DNA of 64,000 nt from Tetracladium setigerum (GCA_031472005.1 PZJY01000007.1:1178001-1242000); one strand, 5' to 3'; positions 45,461-57,890 are shown, counted from the first letter of the stretch. Notes: generated by a model not told the origin, from the sequence alone. Program-made: numbers and translations.

Positions 45461-47486
45461 TTACTTTTCCGAGAAGTCGGCGGGTGTGCTATTGGAGAAT
45501 TGAAAAGTCTTGTGCTGATTGATGGGTGACGGGAATATGCCCGATGAGAAGTGTGATTGAGACTCGGGGAAACTGTACTCGGTGTGTTGTTGTGTGGAGT
45601 GGTTGGAGTGAGCATACATGGGCTGTTCGTGTTCAAATTGAGGCGACCCACTGTTGAACATCAAGTTTGACTGGAATTGACCAAAGGCGGGCGTTGGTGG
45701 TTGACTGAGAGAGCAAAGATACGACGGGGGCATCTGAAGCTCCATGGGGAATGCTTCGAACGCCGGAGTATAGATGGGCTCGTCAGGAACTTCGTAAAAA
45801 CTCTCATGGGACTCCTGTGAAGGCCATGCATTGTTCGAAGGGAGGTTATTGAGGTTCAGAGGATTCTGTGGTGTTTCGGGAGGTGATACCATCTCGCCAG
45901 ACTCCATTGTGAAGCCGCCGGCGTTGTACACGTAGTTCAAACCTCCTTCAACGGGAGATTCGGATGATACAGATGGCTCCCTCTTCAGACCAAGGTTCAT
46001 CTTTCTGTCTCGGGGAGACATTGGAGTCGGAGGTGCGAGACTGCTATTGAGAGACGAGCCTGCCGTTAACGCAGGTGGGTTGCGGATATTCTGGTAGTTG
46101 CGTTCGATGAAGGAAGTGCTATCAGGAAAGCTCCCAAAGTTCAACGGCGAGCGCTGTGCAGACTCAATGCCGGTCTTCTGGATGCGACCACTCATCCCAT
46201 TTCGGTTTCCTCCAGCTGATACAATGCGACGCATTGGCGAGGAGAGGGGACTCTCGGCTTGTCGGCGGAATGTGTCGGGAGCATGAGATACAGTCCTAGG
46301 TCCAGTTGGTGGACGACCACGAGCAGTGTCGGCGATCAGAGCAGTAGGCTTGGAATGCACCTTCTTACGACGGCTTGCAATATCCATGGGAGGAGGTGGA
46401 GATCTTAGCGCGAGGGTGGAAGTAGGTGGGGGGACACTCGAAGCTTCCTCGGATTCTTGGATCTGATAGGTAAAGCCAATACCATAGGCGGACTCGGGCC
46501 TTTCTTCGGGACTTTGACTGTCATCATGGCTCTGCGAGGATTGGCTCTCGTAAGATTGTGGGATGAGCTGTGAAGGGAATGTGGTCATGATCTGCGGCAT
46601 GTGCATAGCAAAGGGGGTTGGTGTGTTGCTGCACACTTCTTCTGGAGAATGATGGATCTCTGGGATCGAGGCCGGGTGATAAGATGTGGGCAAGCTGGAG
46701 AAAGCATAGCTTCCATTGACTTCGAAAGTAGACTGCTCCAGTGCGGGGAAATGTGCGCGATCGGTATTCAACGAGCTGTGTTGTTGAGGAACGGGGAAGC
46801 TCAAACCATCGTTGTGTTCCATCATGCCGAACATCTCTTGTTGCAGACCATTCTGACCAGCTCGAGCAACGACGAGTGTGCGATCTAACGATTCCATACT
46901 GGCATTGGAAGGATTGGCATACTGTGGATTGCATGGTGCAACGGCTGGAGGAGGGCCGTTCATGATGGGGAAGGTGGCAGCGTGTTGCAAATGGAATCCA
47001 TTATCGTGGAAGAAGTCCGGAGACGATTGTCCGGAGTAGTTAAGAGCGGCTTCGTTTTCCTCTGCCTTTGCTTGTTCCGCCTTCCTTTCCGTCTTCCTCT
47101 TTGCACGTCGATTCTGGAACCAGTTCTATGCGAGTGTTAGCTATGCCTGTGTAGCATGGACAGAATCTTCAGCGTACATTGATTCGTGCCAATTCAACGT
47201 TCATACTGTCCGCAAAGGTGCGTTTCGTCTGTGTCGTCGGCTTTGGGTTCTTCAAAAACTCTCTCTCGAGTACTTCAACCTCATCCTTTCCTAGGCGGGC
47301 TTTCGTCTCAGTCGTCTTGCCCGATGCATTGGGCATCATGGCCGCCGTCTGTTGCTGAGCCATCGCGTAGCTGTGCATTGCGTGCGCTTCGGCGTACATG
47401 GGCAAGGACGATGACATGTGGTCGTGTTGCTGATCGTGGTGAGCGAAGTGATGCGTGTATAACGAGGGCTGCTCGAGGAAATCCAT
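45461..47486 (-). CDS. Homeodomain transcription factor
   Basis: Exons 47486-47178 and 47125-45461; 657 residues, no frame break. His/Gln/Met-rich start (MDFLEQPSLYTHHFAHH). The homeodomain spans about residues 60-118: KARLGKDEVEVLEREFLK, NPKPTTQTKRTFADSMN, then ARIN|NWFQNRRAKRKTERK. The recognition helix is intact, with the invariant W105, F106, N108 and R110. The intron sits between the two Asn codons at the start of that helix. The remaining 540 residues are low-complexity Ser/Pro/Asn/Gln, typical of activation or interaction regions. This is a fungal developmental homeobox type; I do not assign which orthologue. It is preceded by an unusually long gene-free region and probably a leader of about 1 kb. 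Confidence 0.95.
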
Positions 47487-48016
47487 TGTTAATTATTGGT
47501 TGGGTCAAGGAATGGTGCAGTAGTTGCAGCCAAGGTCAAGCTCCAGAGGCTTCCCAGGTGGTTCTTTCCGGATCCAAATTTGCGAAGTTGTTAGGTCGAT
47601 TAGTTTATATTGTTGATGGTGTGATAACGATTGAACATGTGGTTGGGTGAGTGCGAATTCGTGCGGACTGTCGTCGGAGGTATTAAGGCTCTCAGATAGC
47701 GAACGACGGGACGGCAATTGGCGACGCGCAAAGTTCCAGAGATCGCTCAAACGAATGTAGACGACAGCCGAACGTGTATGGAATGTGCGTGAGCAGACGT
47801 CTTGGGTTTGAGAAGTGAGCGAGAGTGGAAAAGTAGACAGCCGATTGGGGGTGATCGCGTCCGGATTAAAGGGAAGCAGGAGGAGGTAGGAGTTCGAACG
47901 AGTGAGTGTGACGAAGAACGCGGGTAGGTCTATTCGCCGGTGAGGAAGAGAATCGAGAGCAAAGTGACAGACAGATACTGCAGGTGAACGAGAGTGAGAA
48001 CAATTTCAAACAAAGC

Positions 48017-48021
48017 GAAAA

Positions 48022-48054
<33 letters not shown>

Positions 48055-48062
48055 AAAAAGAG
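48017..48062 (-). repeat. GA/CT-rich low-complexity tract in presumed homeobox-gene leader
   Basis: Repeated GAGA/GATA units on plus, so a CT tract on the coding strand of the homeobox gene. A TATATAA at 48524-48530 lies about 470 bp further upstream. CT tracts between TATA and ATG are a frequent arrangement in fungal promoters. Confidence 0.6.
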
Positions 48063-51046
48063 TTTCAATTCGAGTGTTCTTTCGGAGGAGAGAAGAAGGG
48101 ATAATGGGGCGGGAGGGTTTTTGGGAGTGGAGTAGAGAGATTATGAAGGGAAGGGGCTACTGACGGAAGCGCCTTGGTAGCTGGCGGCGGCGGCAGATCG
48201 TAGCCTGAGCTTGGATTATTGTGTGTGTGTGGTCGGGGTCGGTGTCGACAGCGCAACTTGACCGTGCACACACTTCGAGGTAAATTATGTACGAAGGCCA
48301 GGAGGTCCGATGGAGACAACAGTACGGAGTCGTCTTTTCGAAGGACTTGGGGTTTCAGAATTGGGGGCTTTGTTGGATCGTTCGTCTTTTTGGTAAACAA
48401 CAACACTATCTCGAGCGAGTGTGAGACTTTTGGAGGTGTGGGGGTGCGTGTGGATGTATATGTGCGTGCGAGTGTGTTGTGTTTCTTTTTAGCAGACTGG
48501 GGAAGGGAAGGAAGTAACTCGGATATATAAACTTTTGTTATTTCTTGACTCCCTTTCCACCCATCAAGTGCACGATAGAGAGGGTGTTGATCTCGACCGG
48601 GCTGAGTACGGACAATTGAGAGAAAGAGGGTAACAGAGACGAGAGGTGCTGTCAGGTCTGTATGTATGTACTGGGGGGAGAAGTGGACCTGGGAAGACTG
48701 CCTCTCTCTCTGTCTCTCTCCAAGATCTTTTGGAGTCTTGACCTTCTGGGATCCCAAAATCCCTCGCTGCTTGTTCGAGAGCTTTGTAAATGAAGTGTCA
48801 CGGCGCGTGCCTAGGGAGGGGGTTGTTCAAGATCTGGACCCATAACTTCTCCGTGCTCATCTGCAGTCAGCACCCGCACCATCCCCTGACGAGACTGGCT
48901 CATCGCATGCCCTTCAGTGCGCGCGATAGGCATCCGGACAACTTTGCCGCTGCATGGCATGGGTAGGAGAGGGCAGTCTAGAGAGTGGGAGCATCCAGAT
49001 TGCACCGGGAGGGCAGCAGAAGCACGTCCGGACAGGCGTTTGTTTGCCTCGAAACCCCTGGAATGATGATCCTTGCTCGTACCTGACTCCTCGTGCAACA
49101 ATGAAGCAACAAAAAGCGGCCAAAGGGTGAGTGCAGAGTGCTAAGCTAGCGAGGTCAGTCCATAGGCTTTGTGGAGAGATCAACACGCCAAATCGTAGCC
49201 TCGCTCGAGTCGCTCGACACCCGATCCGGAGGCTTTGGGCGTATGATTTTGGTTTTTTTCAGCCTGCGTTGTCCGCCTGTTCATCCGTTTCTGGCTTTAA
49301 AGATTCAACCGTCTAAGGTCGAGCAACAAATGAGAGAAGAGAAGTCAGTCAAGACATCCGACTCGGAAAGAGCCACCAGCCCGAGCCGAGTAGTTGTCCT
49401 TCCTTCATAATTGGCATTGTTTCGTTCCAAGCTCGTCCATTCACATACTGTAGCGTAGCGTAGCGAAGGTACTGTAGGAAGTGTATCTACTACTCCGTCC
49501 CTAGTCTGCAGTTCACAGTTTTGCCACACCCGTCCGTCGTCTGGTGTTGGTGTTGTTGTTGCTTGCCCCCTGCTGCTGGTTCCTAGTTGTCCATCATGAG
49601 ATCATCCCGTGCCCTCTTCCATCATCCTCTACCCAGATGTTGGAGAGATCTATCTCTCTCCATGCGTACAGCATGTACATGTTTAATTTGGGAACTTCAA
49701 AGCAGCGTTGGCGGTGCACAGCCATGATATCTGCGAGGTTATTCATCAGAGATAGATCTCCCCTGGAGACAGGTTAGGATTGGGAGGGGGTGACGAGAAC
49801 TTGGGATGTGTGATCGCGGAGTTCTGAGATGTGCCCAAAGAGAAGGGCTTGCTGCCGGACTCTATTTTTGACCGTGCATCATGCGAGGGCCTGGTAGTCG
49901 AGCGAATGGGATGCGACCACACCAGGACTAAAGCCACCACCATGGCACCATCACGAATTCTGCGAGGGCCATGATGATGATGATTTGGGGGAAAGGATGG
50001 AAAAGCATTGTCCATTGTTAGTATTGTGGTCGTGATATTGCGCAGTCGATGCAGTTGCGAGAGAACAGACTTCGGTACATTGTGTAGTCATAGATAGACC
50101 CAATCACTCGACATACACGGATCCCAAAATACTTCACAAAGATCCAAAGAAAGATCTCTGCAGAATCTCAACCCGGGGAAAAAGATTTGGCGAGGAGGAA
50201 AAGGTTGGCGGAAAGGCGGGCAACGAGACATCAACCCTCCACAGCAGCTTTCTGATTCGAGATGAACAACGCTCCACCAAACAATCATCCACCATATCAG
50301 ACCAAACCAGCCAACCCAAGCCAGATCTGGCCAGCCTAGCCCAACCTTAAGTTCGGAGGGCTCGCCTCATCTCCAATTTATGTTGCTGACGAGTGACGAC
50401 GGATGGCCGGAAATATACTGACGAGGCAGATGGCCATGTGGAAGATGTGGGAAAAGGCCCGCTGTTTGTTGAATCTTTCAAGGACTTAAAGTCGTTCGAT
50501 CCCGCAACGACGAGGCCTTCCAAAGCAAAGGCTGCTCGTCATGGCAAATGTTGACAGCACTCAGGTGGCCAAGCAGCCTTCAGCTACTGCAGACAGAGTG
50601 GTAGTATGTACAGCACCCGTACAGACTTCCAGTAGAGGAGTAGACCGAGAGGACAAACTGCATCATCGCGAAGAGAGACCGCTTCTGGTTAAGGCTGGCC
50701 CGATCTGGTCCAAAACGTGGGAATGCACTTGCAGAGCTACGCCTATCACAGAAGATCGGATGACGAGAAATCCTGAAAGAGGGCCCAAGGAAGCAAAGAA
50801 GCTTTTCATGGCCGATCTAGACTCACGAAAACGGGATAGTCTAGGTGCCCCAATCAGAGACTGCCACAGAACATTTCGAATGGGAGATGCAGTATATATC
50901 TGCCTCGCTGGCGAGGCTCTTCGGTCTCAGATAACATTCGGCAGTTCTGACTCTTGAAGCTTCAAGATCCGGGTTCGAGAACTTCCTCTTCGTCACTGTC
51001 TTGCTTTCTGCTTCCTTTCTTCCTTCTTTCGCCCCCATGCGCCAAC

Positions 51047-51070
51047 CTACTGTACTGTACAGTACAGTAG
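51047..51070. repeat. 24-base perfect palindrome
   Basis: A perfect inverted repeat with no spacer, made of TACTGTA/TACAGTA-like words around a central GTAC. It could form a hairpin or bind a dimeric protein. Confidence 0.9.
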
Positions 51071-52130
51071 CTCTCCCTCGACCGGGTCCATGAGTTTTCC
51101 CTCGGGACGCGTGACTTTTGTAACCTTTGTGACTAGTGATTAGCATCTCCGTTTCCCAAGTCGGAGCAATGAGCAGCGAGCAACTACTACTGTAGAAAGA
51201 CATCTGTTTGACGTTGTAGCGATATCTAGTGTTGGGCGGTGGCGTGTGGGGTCTTCAACTCCCTCATTTCCACCAAAACCCATCCTTTTCACTGGCCCTC
51301 TGGTCGAGGGATGGATTGACTGACAGGCCGTTGAAATCAAACATTCGACCCTCTTCCATGCAGGAAAACCACTTTCTCGAACGACATTGCGATCGGGAAT
51401 TCAGACTCGAGTCTAGAGTCTAGACATCGTGAAAAGCAAAAGGGAGTCGTTGGCCGCGGCAGCCACCAAATAATAAATGTGAATGAAATACCCTCGTCGT
51501 AGCGCAAACCCGACAACGCGGAGTCGTCGCGAAGACGAGCACGGCCAAATTGTGCAATAATCCTTGGGTAAATCCAAGCCCTCCAAGGATTGTAGGGATG
51601 CAAGGAGGATGCATCATTGGATACAGTACGAGCGGCTTGACCACATCCTGGGAAGCTTTCCCGCATCAAATCTCTCTCGATGGCTCGCTCATCGCTGGGA
51701 GGTCGGCGATACAATTTCTCGCTTTGCCCTGTCGAAGTACTCTCCACAATATGTCGACTCCAAGCTTTGCAAATCATCGTGGCAGGCAGGCATCATGACC
51801 AGATGGCAGAAGCAAACATGACGAGCTGCCTTCTCAAGGGTTCCGAATTTCTTGGACTAGTAGCACAGTAGTAGTTCAGTAAGTAGTTCAGTAGTGTACT
51901 CCGTATGCTTCGACCTGAGTCCAACGAAGCAATCCACCATACTGGTAGGACTGAGACAGAAGAACGGCGGTGGAGGACAATTCTTTCTATTCCTCCTGCA
52001 GTCCTGTTAGCGCACCGCCATTATTTCCTTCCATGCAGCCGCGAGACTTGAGAGAGACAAAGGGAGTGGAGTGTTGTTCGACTACTGTGAAAAGTGAAAA
52101 CACAACAAACATATATCGAGTCATGGCTTC

Positions 52131-52150
52131 TTTTCTTTTCTTTTCTTTTC
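52131..52150. repeat. (TTTTC)4 microsatellite
   Basis: Four perfect copies of TTTTC, intergenic. Confidence 0.9.
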
Positions 52151-52578
52151 CTGTCCAGTATCTCTCGCAGCAGATTTCGAATCATCATCCTTGCGAGAAG
52201 ATGAAGATTTCGTCAAAAGCCGACCATCACCCCGGGGTGATCTTCTTGGGCAAAGTACCTCCGTAGCACGGGTCAATTGGTGACCTTTCAACACGTGGTG
52301 GGATATGCAGAGAAAAGGGGATTGCAAAGGAGGCGCCTTGGAAAGCAAGGTACGCGCGGAATCTGCCAATGAGTGCGATGAGGATCCTGAGGGCGGCGCC
52401 AGAAAAAGCAAGCCGCCATGCCACACAAACACAACACCACCACAGAATCACATCACAGACAGTAACAACCTTCTCGATCTCCTCCAGGCGGCTCTATCCA
52501 TTCTTCTTCTTCCTCTTTCGCTGCTGCAGAAACAGAAATTGATCACCAATTCCTGTTGACTTTGCATTCTCATGCAAC

Positions 52579-52601
52579 ACCACCACCACCACCACCACCA
52601 C
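52579..52601. repeat. (ACC)7 microsatellite
   Basis: Seven perfect tandem copies of ACC plus a partial unit. In an open frame it would encode polyhistidine or polythreonine, but no supported gene covers it. Confidence 0.9.
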
Positions 52602-53002
52602 TTCTTACACTCTTGGCGCAGAATGGGTGATGGAGACGCCCGGCCTTTGTTGTCATTCCTTCTCTCCCGCTGCGATGCGATGCGTGAGCACTCCGAGGAC
52701 TTCCTCAACAACACAATTTCGAGGGTTTGTAAACTCTCACCGCACCCACACACTCATCTATTTTACCTTCGCAGAATGAAGTGCCCCGTCCTCTGAAACA
52801 ACAACTGTTCGAGAGTTGGGCGTGGAACAGCCGCTTCCGTCCCGCTCATTGCCGTTCGCTTTCTCCGCATTTCATCTGATCGACGACGTCGAAGTTGATA
52901 TGCTTACAGTATATCCTTTTTTCATCTGATCCGCCTCATTTCTTTCTGCTCTTTGACTTCTGCCTGCTTGAGCGTTCATCTGTTGCTAGATTCATGTTGT
53001 GG

Positions 53003-53050
53003 CTTTCCTGCTTTCCTGCTTTCCTGCTTTCCTGCTTTCCTGCTTTCCTT
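53003..53050. repeat. (CTTTCCTG)5-6 minisatellite
   Basis: Five perfect tandem copies of the 8-base unit CTTTCCTG (53003-53042) followed by an imperfect sixth. Confidence 0.92.
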
Positions 53051-55722
53051 GCTCCCGCGTGGAGGATCAAGTAAGTCTGCTGTTGATCAAGCGATCATGC
53101 TCGGACCTCAACTTGCACCAACAGGATGTCTCTCCCTATGCTCACACTCGTCATTGGTGAAGCCCTCCTTGGAGCCTCCTGGGTCCTGGTAGATATGCAT
53201 TCTCGTTAAAACAAAAAGAATTGACATTCAACTTTGGTAAAGCTACTGTACCCCTGAATTTATCCCAAGAACATGGTTTGATAGACGACAAAGTCCATGA
53301 TAGCCACAACATCCTGCAATTTTGACAGCGCCACAAGCCAAAGTCAATATATTCACTGAAACCCTGCCTTGACGTTTCGGCAAAGCTTTGAAAGATTGAA
53401 AGACTTGTGGAGGCGTTCATCATCATATCCTGGATATGCGTTTTGATAGGATGGGCGAAGGAGCCGCCTCATTTCCCATTCTCCCCCTGCTGCTTCGCTT
53501 GATTTGCTCCAAACACTTCTGTTTCCATTAAGGCTCTTGAATTTGCCGAGATAATGGCACGTAACGCCAGTGACCTTGGAATTGAGGTTTGTCTCTTTAC
53601 AAAGTCGTGAAGGCGATGTCCGACTGGTCAAAAGCGTGACTTCCCATCACGCCAATCGCCTGACACTGAGCAATCTGTAGATTTATATGGACTGGTTACT
53701 TGCACTTTGCCCCAAACATCGAATCCAATATATTGGAACATTCCATATTCTCTTCCTCATATTGGAGGACCAAACTTCTCACAGCCAGTCTATTGCTGAC
53801 CGTCTCATTCCTTCCTAGTAAACCCATCAGAGATACACTTATCGTATGGCTTGTATGCAGTTTTTTACAATACCCCAAAGCCTCTCAGTCCAACCAACAG
53901 ACAATTGTACATCACGAACCACGCCGATGCAGCGGCTACCAACATCGTCGCGTATCACAATACACCCAACACCGCATCTTCGGATTTTCAACCACTTCTG
54001 CTGTGCCTCCCTCACTCCCAACCGAGCCGAGCTCCCGCCAGCAAGATGATTCTGAGGACAGTTTTGAGCCATGTCTCGCAACTCACTGCAGCTTTCCGAC
54101 GAATCCCCCGTCTCAACAACTGAACAACCACCTATCCGTTTCAACTTCGAATATCATGTCCGTATTCCACTTAGCAGAGGTGTACCTCCCCGTGGAACAT
54201 CCTCCATCCGAGGTGAGGAAACGTGCTTTCGGTCTCCTCCGTGCAGCGTGCCTGTTTTGTGTGGCTATCATCCCAAGCGGCCGTCGACCGTTGTACCAGC
54301 TACCACTGTACAGACGTCCCTTTCAATTTCAAGGAAATGGCTTGGTTCCCAGAACAGTGGTTTGGTGCGTCTGTGTCTGTGTTTGTCTGTGCCTGGGAAA
54401 GAAGACAAACGTTGGTGGGAGGGTAGATCGCCGACCTGGTGATCAGATCAGTTCGGAGGCTTGACTTTCCGTTACAGTACGCTTGTGCGAGGAGGTGGTT
54501 TAGGTGTAATTCCCAACAGTTTGGGTCACTAGAGCAGCGGCTGTGGCAATTCTGCTGTGTCCATGTTTTCGTGGGAAGATTTTTCCTTTAGGTGAAAGGG
54601 GGTCATATTTTACTATTTTGTGTATTACCCGACACTGAACTTCACGAGAGGTGTGAGACGGTTGATCTTAGACTTATTTCCGAGCCTCGTGTTTTAGTTG
54701 TATCCTAACACCGTGGTTGTGTAAGGGCATTCAGTTCTTCACTAGGATTTGTTGGGTATTTCTTGCGAGTTACAAAGATTGTACTGTATATCGACGCGAG
54801 ATATGTATGCTCGTTTCCAACCTAACACTTCATTAGACAATTATCTGTGTTTCGTTCATTTCCTCCATTACGCTGTGCCTCAATGCAAGTTCATGTCTTC
54901 CGCAATAGAAATTCCGCTTGAGTTGCAGTACTTTATTTCTCTTCCTAGGTATGCATCCCTGTGAGATAATCGCTGGATTTGACTCCTTTCGAAGTCGCTT
55001 TGCATAAATTTGCAGTTCTGATGATGGATTTTTAGTAAAATGCCTGCCCGACGTGATTATAACGTACCGATAGCTACTTTATGGTCTCCTTTTCGAGGTA
55101 TCTATTTTCACATCCTCAAAAGCTTCTGGGTTTTTTCTTCACTTCCCTGGGCATCTGCGTACTCCTGGATGATCCTGAATTTCTGAATATTATTCTGCTA
55201 GATGTTCATAGTCATTATTAGTGGCATTATTATACACTCTTAGGTGACAGGGCCCGAGGGTTTCGTTCTGTTTAAAATAAAAATCTCAGCTCTCCAAATA
55301 TGTCCTTATTTTTTGGTCCTATTTCTGAAATTCTGACCCTCAATATCATGTCTTGGTTGGAATTATCGAAAACATTCGTCGGATAACAAAATATCAACAG
55401 GCAATCGGTGAAATTATGTAAACGCTCTCAACAGAAATTTAGAAGTTCAGGAAGTAGCCTTTTGTTTTGGAACTAAGCGATCAAGAAGGCACAACAAACA
55501 AGTGGAGTAGGTTCCCCACCTACTTGCGTCTCAAAGATCACATTCTGAACTCTGGGCAAACATCTACCTTTCATCCAAATCAACAACCTAAGGAGCCTCA
55601 GAAAATTATTTTCATCTATTTCACATTCATTCGAGACTATTACATCCCTCATTGTTACAAGATCTGTAGACCAGCTTCCCAGATCATCATTTCACACCTC
55701 TTGCAAGACATTTCAATTCAAC

Positions 55723-57890
55723 ATGAAGAAATTCCTCTCCAAAGCGAAATCAAGCTTTAAAGAACTACAGGATGCAACTCTCTCCGATCAATCACCTCTC
55801 CAGGAGCATACCAACACCTCTTTAACCCTCGGCATCCCCACACAAACAGATGTTATTAGATATAGATACCACCACGGCACAAATCTTGGTACACCTCCCT
55901 TGACCTCGTCCTTCCTGCTATCAATACAAAGCCTTGCTAAACCCAGCAGGGTCAATCTTCGTCCTTGAAAGATGGCTCTTCGGTTCCATGTTCCCTTCCG
56001 AAGCCCCCGGCGGCTCTGAACTCGATGCAGTGACCACCCACCTCCAACAGCATGGCCTTGAGGCAACTCGTGAGAAATGGGAAAATCACTGGGCCAATGC
56101 TATTTCGGAGCAGGAGTTTGCCTGGCTGGCGAGGGAGGCAAAGTGTACAAGTATTAGATTACCTATCGGTTACTTTACGCTGGGGAAGAATGGTGTAGGG
56201 ACACGCCCTTTGAGAAGGTTGCGGGGGTGTATGTGAATGCGTGGACTGCAGTGAAAGAGTTCACGAGGAGGGCTACAGCGTGGGGAATTGGGACTCTGAT
56301 CGACTTTCAGTAAGTAGTCCTTCACTTTATTGCTGATTTCTAGAGGTGATAGGTTATATTGAGTATATTGAGAGGTTGATATGGAGATAGCATCAGTTCT
56401 CAGAGAATTTTTAATTCCGATAAAATATCGCGATATGGAGAACTATCTACTAACTCGCTGCTAGTGCTGTCCAGGGTGGTGCAAATAGAGAGGAGCATAG
56501 CGGTACCACTTCTGGCAAAGCAGATTTATGGGAAATTGGGCGAAATAAGGATGCCGCGAAAAATTCTTTGGCATTCATTGCTGAAGAGGTACGCTCTGGA
56601 GCCTGTGAAGGTGTGGTTGGCATCCAGCTTGTAAACGAGGCAATCCATCATGCAAAGGACATGTACGGGTAAGTTAGGCTGATGCAGACTTATCATGCCG
56701 GAATTAAGTATGATCGGGAATACGCTAAATAGATACTTCTAGGTGGTACGAAGATGTGATCCGTGCTATTGGACATGTGGATGAGAGTATCCCAATCTAT
56801 ATCTCTGATGGGTGGGATTTGGACACTTGCCTGAAGTGGATTAATGAACGACAAGTATTTGAGACCCATCGTAAGCTGTTGCGAATCTGAGTACTACCAT
56901 TTCCAAGCTCTTGCTAAGTCATTATTCTAGCCAGAAATCCAGTGGTAGTCGATACGCACAAGTATTACACCTTCAGCGACGAAGATCGAAATCAGAGTCC
57001 CCATCAGATTATTGCCCGCCTCCCTGGGGAGCTACAAGAACTTAACGGGAAGGAAGGCGCACTTCGTGATCGAGGCGAAGCTCAGATCATTATCGGAGAG
57101 TGGAGTTGTGTCCTTGACACAAAGACGTGGTCACGAGTCCAACCAGATGAAAAAGATGGATTGATAAAGCAATTTGGGCAAGCTCAAAGCAAGAAATGGC
57201 ACGAGAAGGCTGGTGGTTCATATTTCTGGACATACAAGATGGAGTAAGTGTCAATTTTCTGACACTTGAAAGCGAAGAAAAACTTCTCTAGGTCCTTGTG
57301 AGGTATATAAAAATCTGCTAACATCTTAACAGATGGATGCCAGGTGGAGACTGGGGCTTCGAGGAGCAAACCCGCAAGAGCAACATCTCCCCGCCTTACT
57401 CATTCACTCTTTCGTCACAAGAAGTCTTAAGTCGTATCCAAAATGCACACAACCAACGAGGACAACTCGCGACCAAATCCCGAGCTGAGCACGAAGGATA
57501 CTGGAACGCCAACAGCCCAGGAAAGATATTCCAGCACCACCTCTACAGTCAAAGCTGGGAGGTAGGCTACTCAGATGCGCTCAACTTCTTCAAGATGCGT
57601 GCAGAGGGAGCTTTAGGCCCGAAGGTGCAAGATATTGGTGGTGACAAGATTGGGTGTTTGGAAATTTGGGTGAAGAAGAGACGTAAGTTCTTTATACACG
57701 CGCTTTAACCACCACAGGAAGACATCAGACTACAATGGAACAGTCTGGTTTTATATCTGAAACAATTGGAACATACTAATCATCTATTTCTGTAGTGCTA
57801 GAAAGTGGTGTGAAGGGGGAATTTGTTTGGGAGTGGGAGCAAGGATTCCGGAATGGTGTGTTCAGCTTTTATAGTTGTGTTGGCATTTAA
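55723..57890 (+). CDS. Glycoside hydrolase family 5 protein without a signal peptide
   Basis: Seven exons: 55723-55888, 55950-56309, 56465-56668, 56743-56870, 56931-57243, 57333-57682, 57796-57890; 538 residues expected. A TIM-barrel glycosidase related to exo-beta-1,3-glucanases. Conserved blocks are CTSIRLPIGYF, WGIGTLIDFHAVQGG, acid/base Glu in GIQLVNEAIHH (E234), the His-Tyr motif VDTHKYYTF, and nucleophile Glu in IIIGEWSC (E343). Late aromatic YFWTYKMEW follows. The N-terminus MKKFLSKAKSSFKELQD is charged and amphipathic with no secretion signal, unlike secreted wall glucanases, so an intracellular role is possible. Oddity: one base is missing at the G run 56182-56185. Adding a G gives FTLGEEWCRDTPFEKVAG. 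Substrate unknown. Confidence 0.92.

Larger units (their letters stand above)
47487..55722. other. 8.2 kb gene-poor region upstream of the homeobox gene
   Basis: Longest gap in the window. It begins with the probable homeobox-gene leader: purine-rich on plus, hence CT-rich on the coding strand. It continues with scattered microsatellites, a 24-base palindrome and A/T-rich sequence. Open frames up to 254 codons (53700-54464) and 230 codons (48065-48757) look like chance: biased composition, no domains, no splice logic. Long gene-free upstream regions are common for fungal developmental regulators and may hold control elements or non-coding RNA. Confidence 0.5.

Noticed and set aside
48065..48757. 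230-codon open frame on the minus strand upstream of the homeobox gene
   Set aside because: Low-complexity basic and proline-rich composition, lies in the presumed leader or promoter of the homeobox gene, no domain and no supporting splice sites.
50541..50957. 138-codon open frame on the plus strand
   Set aside because: Has an ATG, but the sequence is unlike any family I know and overlaps a minus-strand frame. Not enough support.
53700..54464. 254-codon open frame on the plus strand in the long gap
   Set aside because: Biased composition with a Cys/Val run from a GTGT repeat, overlapped by several other frames of similar length, and no recognisable domain.
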